Positions 1-10,531 of a DNA stretch of 64,000 nucleotides are shown here, one piece after another. Where the stretch lies: NCBI GenBank assembly GCA_015501585.1, contig JADNRY010000014.1, positions 372,001 through 436,000 on the forward strand, read 5' to 3'. Every line of letters starts with the position of its first letter. Positions within the stretch are counted from its first letter, which is position 1. Position numbers and translations under genes: made by a program. This stretch comes from Rhodocollybia butyracea (Eukaryota > Basidiomycota > Agaricomycetes > Agaricales > Omphalotaceae). The notes beneath the pieces were generated by a model. That model was not told the DNA's origin. It searched no databases and saw only the letters and a list, made by a program, of their open reading frames with translations.

Positions 1-679
1 CTAGTAAGCCAGCTGCGTTTCTGAGGAGTCTATGAAGTGACGCTTTAAACCTCTGTGATATTGACGTTCCCGTAATATTCAACCTTATATCCTGCAGGTG
101 CCTGGTCGTACTTCGAGTATAGCTGCAGTGGTCCTTGGGTTCTACCTCTATCGTACACCGCTGTATGGGTCATACCTGGTCAGAACAACTAACTGAATGT
201 TGTATTCCGGATAATTATCAATAAACACAGCACCGACTCATCCCGCGGCTTCATGGCGCCTCTTTCACCAACATAACCATCTGGAAACATGGTTGGCGGA
301 GTATCTCCCATGATCTTGATCTGGGAAAGTTTGAAATTATCCCACTGCTAACAACTCCTAGGAGTCACAGAGTGCGTAAGATAATAGTTGAAACCGAGGT
401 TCTGCAAAGCACCTCGATTGATTTATTCAGAACGAAACACAATCCTCCGCCGAGTTCTCCAGATTTCCGCGCCTAGTCCTGCCATGGCACTCCGAATGTA
501 ATCATCGGAATATGCCAAACTCCGGAAGAGCGACGAGGCATACGCCGCTGTCTCCCGCTCACACTTACTAGCTCGTTAAGTTCGCATGAGTTTATCAGAA
601 CAAAGTATCTCCTTCAGTCCTCTTTCGGGGTGGCACTTCTCGCACCTGGGTTTTTCCGTGTTCGTTACGGCGGTCCATC
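1..679. other. Upstream region, no gene supported
   Basis: No convincing coding region is visible. Reading frames are short and show no recognisable motif. The stretch may be the far upstream region of the methyltransferase gene that starts at 719, or the tail of a gene outside the window. Confidence 0.4.
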
Positions 680-687
680 TATATAAA
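680..687 (+). promoter_or_regulatory. TATA box of the ICMT-like gene
   Basis: The octamer TATATAAA lies 32 bases upstream of the ATG at 719. This spacing leaves only a very short 5' leader, so the fit to the proposed start codon is good but transcription start is inferred. Confidence 0.5.
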
Positions 688-718
688 CCGCTCGATTTTC
701 TCGCAGTCCAGATCCAAA

Positions 719-1538
719 ATGCTCCTCATCCCCTTGTTTTTCAAGCTCCCTTTACTGGTCTTAGAAGCAGTATGCATGCGCTTGTCTGGAACACCTCCAA
801 ATCCACCCACTTCTTCAGGCAGTCTCGTTGTGGAGCCCTTCCTCCGAGGTCTTGCATATCCCTCAAAGGCACTCCGCGTTCGTATATTTTCTGCCTTCCA
901 TATTCAGAGCTAATAGTTTTCACTTGAACAGACAACGTCCTATCTCGCGCAGCTCATTGAGTTCATAGTAATTGTGGCCTACTACAATCGCAACGGAATC
1001 GTATCCAACGTTATTCTGAAAACTCTGGTCACAGAACCATCTTGTATGGAAAAACTTCATATCACATCCCTTTACATGATGGGCAATGCATTGAACCTAT
1101 CAGGAACCATGCTTCGAATCCAATGCTATCGCACCCTCGGTCACCTGTTTACCTTCGAGCTTCGTATTCAAAAGGACCACCAGCTTGTGACTAGGTGAAA
1201 TATACTTTTTGAAACAAATATTGACTAAACTTCAACCTTCGTCCGTTAGGGGACCCTACGCATACGTTCGCCATCCTAGCTACACTGGCCTTATTTTGAC
1301 GATCTTGGGCACGTTCTTCAGCCATGCCTCAGGCTCATGGATTGTGCGTTGTGGTCCGTTACGAAGTCTCTTCGTTCAAACTCTGGCGATATTTTGGTTA
1401 CTAGTCGCCTTTGCCGTGGTGCTCAGCTTGTTACTTCGACTGAACAGAGAGGATGCGGTGTTGAAAAATACGTTTGGTGACAGTTGGACGAGATGGTCGC
1501 ATAATGTTCCTTATCAACTCATCCCTGGAATTTATTGA
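719..1538 (+). CDS. Isoprenylcysteine carboxyl methyltransferase (ICMT)-family membrane protein
   Basis: Three exons, 719-877, 932-1194 and 1250-1538, joined by two GT-AG introns of 54 and 55 nt, give 236 residues in one frame. The N-terminus is a hydrophobic helix (MLLIPLFFKLPLLVLEAV) followed by TPPNPP, typical of fungal members. Exon 2 carries two more hydrophobic segments and ends in LRIQKDHQLVT. The join recreates GPYAYVRHPSYTG, the hallmark S-adenosylmethionine-binding motif of the ICMT/phospholipid methyltransferase group, followed by further membrane helices and an RLNREDAVL segment near the C-terminus. Known members carboxyl-methylate prenylated cysteines at the endoplasmic reticulum (the Ste14 role). 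Agaricomycetes often have several divergent paralogues, so the substrate of this one is uncertain. The second intron contains a TTGACTAAAC branch-like site. Confidence 0.85.
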
Positions 1539-3985
1539 CGGTACTTATTAATCGATTTCTCCAAACGCCAAAATTAGCATGCATACTTACTACTAGTGAA
1601 CGGTTCATGTTTATTCTCCGTATTTTGTACCGCTTGAATCATTATGATTTTTCAATTCGTGGTATGTTGTTAATGACCCACACCCTTGCAGCACTTGAAG
1701 GCAGAGGCGGAAACAACTTCAGTGGACGAGTCACAGGTTTCTTGACTCAAGTTGCTGTTTGCTTGAGACGTAATAATTTCCACCTCTCTCGTCACTTTGC
1801 TTGGATAACAAGCCATTTGGGCAATGTTTACTTATTTCGTCCGGCAAGAGGAAAGTTAGCATGGTTATGAATTAATCGGTCCCGGTATACTGTCAAGACT
1901 CTTTAACCCCAATCCTTAGGACGGCAGCTTCTATCGTCTTGTAAAATTACAAAACCTATTCTCCGGTCCTTCGAGCAACAAACGTCGGGTAATGCTCAAG
2001 AACGGTAAGAAAACTCTAGCTTACTATACCCTTGCGAGGATCAAATTCGTTTGCATCAGATATAACATTCTCATTTCTAGCCCCGAATGACCCCTTCTTT
2101 CTATTATTAGTTTCCCGCTACTCTGAACCTCATCGGCAAAGGGCTTTAATGTTTTTTTACTGAAAATTGGGCTTCCCACTCCTCATTTTGTACATCGATC
2201 TGTACCAGATCTAGAAAGAGACGGAAAACACGATGCAGGTACGCGATTTCTCTTAACATGCGCTCTTTGAGTCCGCCGACTCAGCTGCCAGCAAGAGTTT
2301 AGTTCTTCGATTTCCCTATCTGTCACTCTCACCTCCAGGGCCTGAAGTTTGACGCATATGACAAGGGAGTCAAATTTTTAGAAGATATGCGCTCGAGAAT
2401 GTTATAGTTATGGGACAATATGTGATCGAAGTCGGAGATGACCTCTAGCTCTAGTACGAGTAACTACTACGATGCACTATGCTTATGAGCCTGAGTGGCT
2501 TGTTAACACCAGAATATTCATTCAAGTTATAATTAACCGTTAGTGTGCGATGTTTTACAGTAACAACCTCGGGGTTTTGCGAACAAGTGTCTATACGGAG
2601 AATGCGAAACAACGAAATTAATGAATGGCTGTACTAATTGTACTACACTCACGAATCAATGGAAATGATTACTAGATGTGGAAAGAGTTTAGATGCAGCT
2701 GTAGACTCTGAGATTTAGCGACGCTGCAGAAAATAATCTTCTCCCGCATACGTACACGCGCAATTGAACTTTGCAGTCTCCTCCCTTCTCCGCCTACTTC
2801 CTTTGTTCTCCGCCAGGCGCCGCGATCCGCAGTCCGCACCTGCGCTCAAAAGAACGGCCAATAGGCTTTGAACTCTTCCGATCCATAGTCAAGTGGCACT
2901 ATTTTTGATAGAACAGTCAGGAAAGGGCCTGATTACTTAAAGGGGCGCTCTGTAAGTGTTAGTGTATTAAAGTGTAACCTCTTGTAACCTGTAAGTTTAA
3001 TTAAACGCTAACACGTGAACTCAAATCACGGTACCGCGCAGTTAGCCGGGTCCCGGGCCGCTCTCAACTGCAAACAGCCAAACAGTCTAACAGAACTCTA
3101 GAAGTATCCTTCGAGACAGTCTTGACTAGTGATTTCTTGACTTCAGCGAAGTCTTTTCTGCTGGATCTTCACTTTCATCTTAATAAACGGATATCGTCAA
3201 AAGTCTCTAACCCCTCGTTGACCTCAACAGAAGCGAAAAGATACGTGTATATCTGCCTTCAAAATAGCGTAGCAAATAAGTCAAAAAATGTAAAGACTTG
3301 GGACTAACATCTGGCATACTTGCACATCAGGCCAAAGTGAGCTTGCGGCGTGACCCAAGTAAAAGTAAGTAGTGTGGCGCCGGGGGTTTGTTTCAGTTCA
3401 TGCATCAGCTTTTTTGCTACCATCAGCACCACCTTCTTTACTGCCAGCATCATTGTCAATATCATTCTCGAGCTCATTAGAGCGTATTTGCAACCGCTAA
3501 AAACGTTACATGTAACGCGGAGACGCCGATGAGACGAAACATGTGAGTTCAGTAGTTATTGTTGTGTAGCATCCGACATGAGCGACGACTTTCCTTTTTT
3601 GGACATATCTGGCCACTCTCTCACAGAGTTGTGTCGTGCCAGAACTTCCTTTTTTGGGAATACCTGGATTATTTTTGAAAACAGCATTACATCATCATAA
3701 ACGCTAGCGAGTGCTTCAACACGGGACGCTGGAGAGACGAATCCCGGTGCAAATACACCCCAATACACTGGCACCACTTACTTCTCATCGCTGCCACAAG
3801 AACCGTGACCAGCGGCCAGAACCACTCTCTCTTGCAAGGTGAGCGCAGCGCTCCTGCTATGGTCACACGCATACCTATCAAGTTGTTCTTCGGATGCTCC
3901 GATCCGAAACGGGCATCCGAGATTCCGACTGGAAAATACAAAAAGTCGCTCTTCTCTCATCGATCCCATCTACTTACAGTTCACA
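1539..3985. other. Intergenic region, no supported gene
   Basis: About 2.4 kb with only short unrecognised reading frames. The frame at 1535-1870 overlaps the end of the methyltransferase gene and resembles nothing known, so it is probably 3' UTR. Pyrimidine-rich patches occur near 2780-2830. The right end may hold a 5' leader intron of the next gene: GTGAGC at 3839 and TACTTACAG at 3971-3979. Confidence 0.4.
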
Positions 3986-6558
3986 ATGACCGGACTAAAT
4001 GCTTATTCTCTCGAACGAGCTGAACAACTTTCATCGCAATGGAAGGGAACCAGTTTTCTAGGTGGTAATGCGAAGAATTTCATTGATGGTGCCTTCAAGG
4101 ATAGTTCTACCGACAAATGGATTGAACTCTATGATCCCTCAACGCAGACTTTGTTATCAAAGGTTCCTGAAACAACTACTGAGGAGTTCGAAAGCGCTGT
4201 AGAGGCTGCTTCAAAGGCGTTCCAAAGCTGGAAGAACTCAAGCGTACTGAAGCGACAGCGCTTTGCATTAGAGCAAGTGATTGTCACATCTAAAGCTCCA
4301 CTCGTGTTATTGACATGCTTGTTCAGGCTGCAAGCCCTCATTCGGGAGAACATGGACAACCTGGCAGCTGCGATTGTGCTTGAACAAGGAAAGACGTTCG
4401 CAGGCAAGACAAGTTTACCGATGTGCAGTGATTGATATGGACTCAAGGATAATTAGATGCGAAAGGGGACGTTCTTCGAGGTCTACAGGTAAGATTGTCG
4501 ACTTCCGAATGTAATAAATCTTGCTCATGATCTTCTATGAATTGTAGGTGGTCGAAACTGCCTGTGCAATTCCGACAGCATTGATGGGAGAGAAGCTTGA
4601 AGTCAGCAAAGACATGGACACTGAGACCAGGAAGGTTCCCTTGGGTGTGTGTGCAAGGTTCGCATAATCAATTATATCTATCATTTGAATGGCTGAGAGT
4701 GTTCGTGCATTTTCAGCATATCACCCTTCAATTTTCCCGCGTAAGTATCCTTCTTGATCTTTGTCTATCTTCGTTGGCTAAGGTCACCGCCGAAGCATGA
4801 TCCCCCTGTGGACGATTCCGCTTGCGATCGTTACTGGAAACACTCTGATCTTAAAGCCTTCTGAACGCGACCCAGGAGCTGCTCTTATGATCGCAGAACT
4901 ATGTCAAAGGGCAGGTAAAGTGTAGCGTTCATCTACTTGCAAAGTCTAGATGCTTATATCCACCGCTTGTAAAAGGTCTTCCAGATGGTGTCCTAAATGG
5001 TTTGTCTTCTGGGATCTGAAAACTATGCAACAGCTCTTGAGGTTTATCATCTCTTAGTCGTTCATGGAACCGTTCCTACAGTTAACGCAATCTGTACACA
5101 TCCAAAGATCAAGGCCGTTAGCTTTGTTGGTTCCAACAGAGCTGGACAGCATATATATGATCTGTATGTAGCACGGATTAGTTTCCATCCTGCACTGATC
5201 TTATTCACAGTGCGACGAAGAACGGAAAACGCGTTCAGGTACTCATAGTGTTTTTTATTTTATTTTGTGACTCAAACTAACCCTCGTTCTACTACCAGGC
5301 AAATTTAGGTGCAAAGGTAACCACTTCGTTTCCGTGTTATGTGATTGAAAGACATAGTATCGTAGAATCACGCAGTGGTCATGCCTGATGGTCAGACATT
5401 CTACTCCTCAAACGGCTACAAGCTGATCTATACTTCGCATAGCAAACAAAGATCAGGCCTTGAACGCATTGATTGGTGCGGCTTGCGGTGGTGGGCTCTT
5501 TCCCATTAATTTAACAATTTTTAATCCTGATGGCTGTCATTAGCCGCGGGTCAACGGTGCATGGCTATTAGTGTGGGCACGTAGCGTTTTCGTTCAGGTT
5601 TCGGAGTAAAATTCGGCTGATATAACGACCAGTTGTGTTGGTTGGAACCGCTCAAAAGTTTTTACCGGACCTTATTGAACGTGCAAGCAAACTCAAAGTG
5701 AGCCAAGGCTTTGAAGAAGGCGCTGAATTGTAAAATATGTCCATTTGTCCCCTCTGGGATCGATCTGATATTTTTTTTAGTGGACCTGTAACCACTCCTG
5801 CTGCGAAAGCCCGCATTGAAGGACTTATAGCTTCAGCTGAGAAGGAAGGTGGCAAGATCCTTTTGGACGGACGCGGAATCCAAGTTCCCGGATACCCCGA
5901 TGGGAACTTTATCGGTGCTACCATCATCGAGGCTTCGACGGAGATGACCTGTTATAAGTGAGTACTACGACCATTCGATGAGACGCTAGCTGATTTTGAG
6001 CTGATTACTATAAGAGAGGAGATCTTTGGCCCTGTACTTATTGTTATGAATGCCAACACGCTTGACGAAGCCATATCTACAGTTAATTCTAACCCATATG
6101 GCAACGGCGCAGCTATCTTCACCCAATCCGGACCAATCGCAAGAAAATTCGAGACGCAAATTGAGGCGGGGCAGATTGGTATCAACGTACCCATCCCCGT
6201 CCCGCTGCCAATGTTCAGTTGGACAGGTTAAGAGACTTCTTACGTTTAACCCGTTTAACACAAATCTCAAAATCTTATCTAGGTTCAAAGGTGAACGATT
6301 GAACGCCCAAGCTTAGTGCTCTCTACGCAATCACCTTGCTAACCTTTTCTCAGGCGAGCTTCTTGGGTGACATCAATTTCTACGGTAAGGGGGGCATCTC
6401 TTTCTACACGCAAATAAAGGTACGCAAGCTAGCTTTAATTGACCAAGACAAACGTTACTAAAAGCGGATGCTTTCAGACCACAACTAGTCTCTGGCGCTC
6501 AGCTGATGCCAACGTTGATGGTGAAGGTGTTTCTGTAAATATGCCGACCATGAAATAG
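3986..6558 (+). CDS. Methylmalonate-semialdehyde dehydrogenase (acylating), ALDH6 family
   Basis: Nineteen exons resolve into one 523-residue frame: 3986-4272, 4327-4403, 4457-4488, 4548-4657, 4717-4740, 4796-4914, 4976-4999, 5058-5163, 5211-5238, 5299-5316, 5366-5390, 5443-5490, 5544-5576, 5633-5729, 5781-5957, 6015-6226, 6283-6290, 6354-6419, 6478-6558. The enzyme oxidises methylmalonate or malonate semialdehyde to propionyl-CoA or acetyl-CoA with NAD+ and CoA, in valine and thymine catabolism in mitochondria. Visible landmarks are [33 protein letters not shown], the catalytic motif GAAGQRCM (Cys about 305), KEEIFGPVL and [15 protein letters not shown]. Length matches the family. Introns after exons 1, 2 and 13 start with GC rather than GT, and exon 17 has only 8 nt. 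The ATG at 3986 lacks an obvious mitochondrial presequence, so an upstream exon may exist. Confidence 0.9.
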
Positions 6559-7076
6559 AACTATGTACAGTAGATTGGGAAGCTGGACGAGCGCCAATTT
6601 GGGAAACTTCTAATCAACGGGCCAAATCGTTATAAGGGGGCCACAGACTGGAACAATCAGAGCGTAAACTCGGATAGAACTGTACATTCAGAAATAAGGA
6701 GTAGTAGTAGTAGTGTCATACTCGGCTCTCCTCTACGGCGGGATTCTAGGAGGGAACACTGAAGTTTAAACAGCCGGATTCTGAGATTGAGAACCAGTGA
6801 ACTCGGAAGATGGACAGCATTGGACCCCCGAAGGTTAAAAAATTCGACAGAATATTACTGTCGACGTTGAATCATTCCCTATAAACCTTCTCCAACGGAA
6901 GACTGGACATTGTAATTCGGAGTACCGGATAGTCGCCCCGGCGCTTGTTTTTCGACTGATCGTCCTTAAGGCGCCCAAACATTTTCTCTTCCTATCGTAA
7001 CTATCTCGCCCATTGCTATCCGAAACTATACGAACCTACCATTCTTTCAACTCGCCTTTAACCTCTAGGTATTCTA
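6559..7076. other. Intergenic region between ALDH6 gene and membrane-protein gene
   Basis: About 520 bp holding the 3' flank of the dehydrogenase and the upstream region of the next gene. A short AGT/GTA microsatellite lies at about 6700-6714. Pyrimidine-rich sequence just before 7077 is compatible with a fungal promoter. No gene is seen. Confidence 0.4.
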
Positions 7077-8627
7077 ATGTCTCGGCCCTATATTCGCGAC
7101 CGAGCAGATTCAAACAACAATCCAACGGATTCCCAGTATAATATCAACTATCGTCAAATTGCGTCGCAAACAGCAGTCCCTGCTGCTCTTAATCCTGTAA
7201 CGACGAGCAGCAGCAGCTACGACTACTGGTGGCCTTATCCTCCCGGTGGAATTACTACCACTTCTAGCCTTAATGTCATTTCAACTGCAACTGCATTCTC
7301 CTCAGCTCCGATATCTTCTCCCGCCAGCTCCTCAATAGCATCAGCGATCATTTCTACGTCAAATTCAAGCTCATCTAACACCGCCTCAACCTCCCAGACA
7401 ATGATATCCATTAACGCTATGATGACTTCACAGGCAGCTTCGTCAACTTTCACTTCTTATCCGAAAGCCTCTCAGAACCAGAGCCTTACCACCTCGAATG
7501 CGGAACTGTATCTGATACCCATTTTTGTTGTCCTCGGCGTCATCATTGGAAGCGTAGTCGCTTGGATCGGTTGGGGCTGTTTGACTCGCAAGCCACGCAT
7601 ACGAGATTTCGATGGTGATGAAATTTCTGGTATAAAGAGGATGACACGAAGACCAAGGCGTAGCGAGCTGGAAGTAGGACCCGTTTATTGTCCCAGTCTT
7701 TCCGAAGCCAGGGACTATCCGGAGAGCACCGAGAAGCAGCCACTTTCTCTGTCAATGTTTAGCTGGCACGCGTTGGATGTGGATGACACAAAGGATGGCA
7801 AAGAGCGCGATTATCTCGTCCCGCCAGCTTTGCCTTCGAAGAAGCTCCGTACCAAGTCTGTTGGTTCTTCGAAACATCTCTCTCGAGCAGCTACAACGAA
7901 GACCGCTACGTCTATGTCTGTGTACTCCCAAGTCGGAGAACAAGAACAAGAGCTTTGCGAAGAGGATGATAGGATATCCTTCCTGAATGACTTTGAAAGT
8001 GATTACGATCCTTGCTCTCCTCGCCCAGGGGGGAAATCCATTGCTACCGCTACCCCTACCAGCTCCACGAGAGTTGTCTCTGTCTCACGTCGTCGACCAA
8101 CCCATACTAGGGCCGACTCTGATTGTCGTCTGAATGATGCAGGTGGTGGACGCGTCGGAGGGCCTCGGGATAAGAAAGACGATCTTCGAAGGAGTGCTAC
8201 TTCCCGGACTCAGGGTAGTACCTGTACCACCCAGACTGGCTTTCGTATAGTCGATGGATCACCGCTGCCTACTCCCGCTATCTCTAGAAAGCAAAGTGAG
8301 AAGGTCGCTGGATTCTTCTGGGGAAACAACGAGCCAGAAGATTGTGGAACTAGCTCAAGGCCCGGAAACCGAGGTCGATCCAAGACTAATGCTATCAGCG
8401 TCTCGTCAGATTCCTACACCACCCTTCCTATTCGGGGATCTCGCAGTCGTAGCAACAGCCCCGTGAAGAAGTCTGTTACTACTCGTTCGGCAAACAAGCA
8501 GCGACATGTATCCACTAGAGACAAGGCGATCGAGGAATACTATGGAAATGCGCTTCCACAAAGTCCGCCTCAAATCACTTCTCCAAAATTGAACACTTCT
8601 TTATGCTTCACGCCGCCGTTGAATTAG
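7077..8627 (+). CDS. Single-pass membrane protein with Ser/Thr-rich outer region (uncharacterised)
   Basis: One uninterrupted frame of 516 residues. Residues 40-143 are very rich in serine and threonine, as expected for an O-glycosylated extracellular region. A single hydrophobic segment at about 144-169 (YLIPIFVVLGVIIGSVVAW) is followed by the basic stop-transfer sequence TRKPRIR. The remaining 340 residues are a low-complexity, charged and Ser/Arg-rich cytoplasmic tail. No N-terminal signal peptide is evident, so topology is inferred from the positive-inside rule. The design (Ser/Thr-rich ectodomain, one helix, disordered tail) is common among fungal cell-surface proteins, including sensor-like ones, but no catalytic or binding domain is recognised and no function is claimed. 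Being intronless is unusual beside its intron-rich neighbours. Confidence 0.8.
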   Translation: MSRPYIRDRADSNNNPTDSQYNINYRQIASQTAVPAALNPVTTSSSSYDYWWPYPPGGITTTSSLNVISTATAFSSAPISSPASSSIASAIISTSNSSSSNTASTSQTMISINAMMTSQAASSTFTSYPKASQNQSLTTSNAELYLIPIFVVLGVIIGSVVAWIGWGCLTRKPRIRDFDGDEISGIKRMTRRPRRSELEVGPVYCPSLSEARDYPESTEKQPLSLSMFSWHALDVDDTKDGKERDYLVPPALPSKKLRTKSVGSSKHLSRAATTKTATSMSVYSQVGEQEQELCEEDDRISFLNDFESDYDPCSPRPGGKSIATATPTSSTRVVSVSRRRPTHTRADSDCRLNDAGGGRVGGPRDKKDDLRRSATSRTQGSTCTTQTGFRIVDGSPLPTPAISRKQSEKVAGFFWGNNEPEDCGTSSRPGNRGRSKTNAISVSSDSYTTLPIRGSRSRSNSPVKKSVTTRSANKQRHVSTRDKAIEEYYGNALPQSPPQITSPKLNTSLCFTPPLN

Positions 8628-8707
8628 CCTCTCGGATTCCTTTGATTCCAACGTGCATACTATGCATACTATCTTATACCACATACGTACATATTTTCAA
8701 GCTATTT

Positions 8708-9774
8708 CTACAACGTTGCTTGAAACGCAGAATAATAGACTTCCAATCCATCCGTAAAACCAATCTTTCTAGGCTGCCATTCAAATAAGGATCGAGCAAG
8801 ATATGGTCGCAGAAGAACTGTAGTCCCCAGAGCAGTTTCGAAAGCTGAGTAAGTGATCAGAACTAACCCCTTGCCAAAAAGCACAACTCACGGTTTGAAG
8901 GTGTTCGGTACTGGTATTCTCCATTCAGACCAGCAATGACAGACAACTTTTTCAGAAATGCGTCCACGTCTTCTGTAGTATCATTTGAAACATCGAATAT
9001 TTTTCCTCCAGCAATACTAGCTCCCTCCGATAGTCGGACATACAAGTCGGCTAAATCGTCTGCGTGAATCAGCGCAAACTTTCCTCCTGGGCTCCCAGGC
9101 CAGGAAACTTTTCTCTCTGTCTTTGCTTGCTTAAATAAAGGTGCGAAAAGCGACCCAGAACGACCATAAACAAGCGCAGGGCGCACCACAATACCGTTTA
9201 CAGTAGTATTGGCGAGAGTGGCTAGTTCTTCTGCGGGTCTCCAAGTGACGAGTTCCACAGGGTTCTCAACAGGCGTTGTATCAGTGACTATGTCTTTTCG
9301 ATTATCACCATGGACCCACATGCCTGACGTGTAAATGAACGTGAGTTTCGGTGCACCGGCGGGACGAAGGTGTTCAGCAGCTTTAACGACGGCCTCTCGA
9401 ATCAATGAAGCGATCTCTGAGAAGTCGGTTCTTCCTACGAGCCCAACTGCTTCAATTACCACGTCTATAGTTGGGATAAGGGAGTGCCAGGTATCTGAGC
9501 TGACAATGTCGCACACAACTGGAATGACTAGGCAATCGATTATAATATGCCCCAGGATATCATGAGCCGTTATTGATACACACTTTCTTCAGCTGCAAGC
9601 TGTTGAGCTTTCGCTTCCGAGCGGGTTTGCCCGTATACAATGTGCCCCGCTCTGACCAACGCCTGTGCGACTGGGAAGCCGATGGCGCCTGAAGATCTGT
9701 TTTGTATCGGTCAGTTTTGGGTGTAGGGTATACGTAGGTAAAGTTGGTGCGCACCCAAAAACTAAGACCTTCAT
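8708..9774 (-). CDS. NAD(P)-binding epimerase/dehydratase-like SDR, copy 1
   Basis: Four exons on the minus strand (9755-9774, 9584-9696, 8892-9527, 8708-8844) give 301 residues. Splicing the 20-nt first exon to the second creates MKVLVFGGSSGAIGFP, an N-terminal Rossmann motif of the extended or atypical short-chain dehydrogenase type. Further landmarks are GHIVYGQTRSEAKA, IEAVG, FIYTSGMWVHGD, RPALVYGRSGSLF and the substrate-side segment FALIHADDLADLYVRL. These resemble NAD(P)-dependent epimerase/dehydratase and NmrA-like oxidoreductases of fungi; the substrate is unknown. All introns are GT-AG and 47-58 nt. A paralogue with the same intron positions lies at 58383-59446, and a short relic lies at 17746-17842. 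The catalytic YxxxK pattern of classical SDRs is not obvious. Confidence 0.85.
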
Positions 9775-10531
9775 TCGTATTTCGGTTGGTGAGTGAAAAA
9801 GAGGCGCTTTCCGACGGCTCTCCGTGTATACTCAAGAAGCTGTGCGAGTTTCCAGTGGTATCGGAGTGGTATCTTAGTCTACTTGAACTGAGCTGGCGAG
9901 TAGATCATGTGCAACTTTACGTTGTCTACTAGACTCGAGCCAGTCGTTTCTTTTGGACACTTTGATGACTGAGATCAGCCGTGTCCGTGAAACTAACGTT
10001 GAACGTTCAGCATGCGGGTTTTGAACGTGTCCAAGTGGATAAGCATAATTCTACATCAGTAGCTGTTGTGGATGGCAATTTCATTGCGAAAATAAACAAA
10101 AAATTACTTCTACCAGCTTGCTCATCAGAATTTTTTCGTTGTCAAATCACTGATTACCCGAGCATCGCAAGGATCCAATGAAATGGATACTGTGGGTGCT
10201 TTGTACATCCGAGCTACTTACCGTTGAGTGCTCAGTTCCAAATGAAAATATGTTGTCTACGCTGTTCTTTCACGGCCGCGATTGAGTTTCATTGAGCTTC
10301 TACTACGCATCCTTCTCAAATTTCCTTCAAAAACCCCGACTCGGGAACCTAAAGAAAATATCCCATTTTGCCTATTTACAGGTAACGCTCGACAGCGCTT
10401 GCCTCTAGCCTAGGAAATAAAGAAGCAAGAAGCGAGCAACAAAAGGAACGACGATAACAGTGACAGAAAGAACAATTATTCGTCCAAGCCATGACAAAAC
10501 GCATAAGACAACCAACGGCTTCAACACTCGA
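9775..10531. other. Intergenic region, no supported gene
   Basis: Upstream region of SDR copy 1 and downstream flank of the acyltransferase gene. Only short frames without motifs are present. Confidence 0.4.

Noticed and set aside
3986..6558. First impression that the ALDH6 gene is a pseudogene with many stops and frameshifts
   Set aside because: All breaks disappear once 18 short introns, including three with GC donors and one 8-nt exon, are removed. The spliced length is exactly divisible by three and the protein matches the family end to end.
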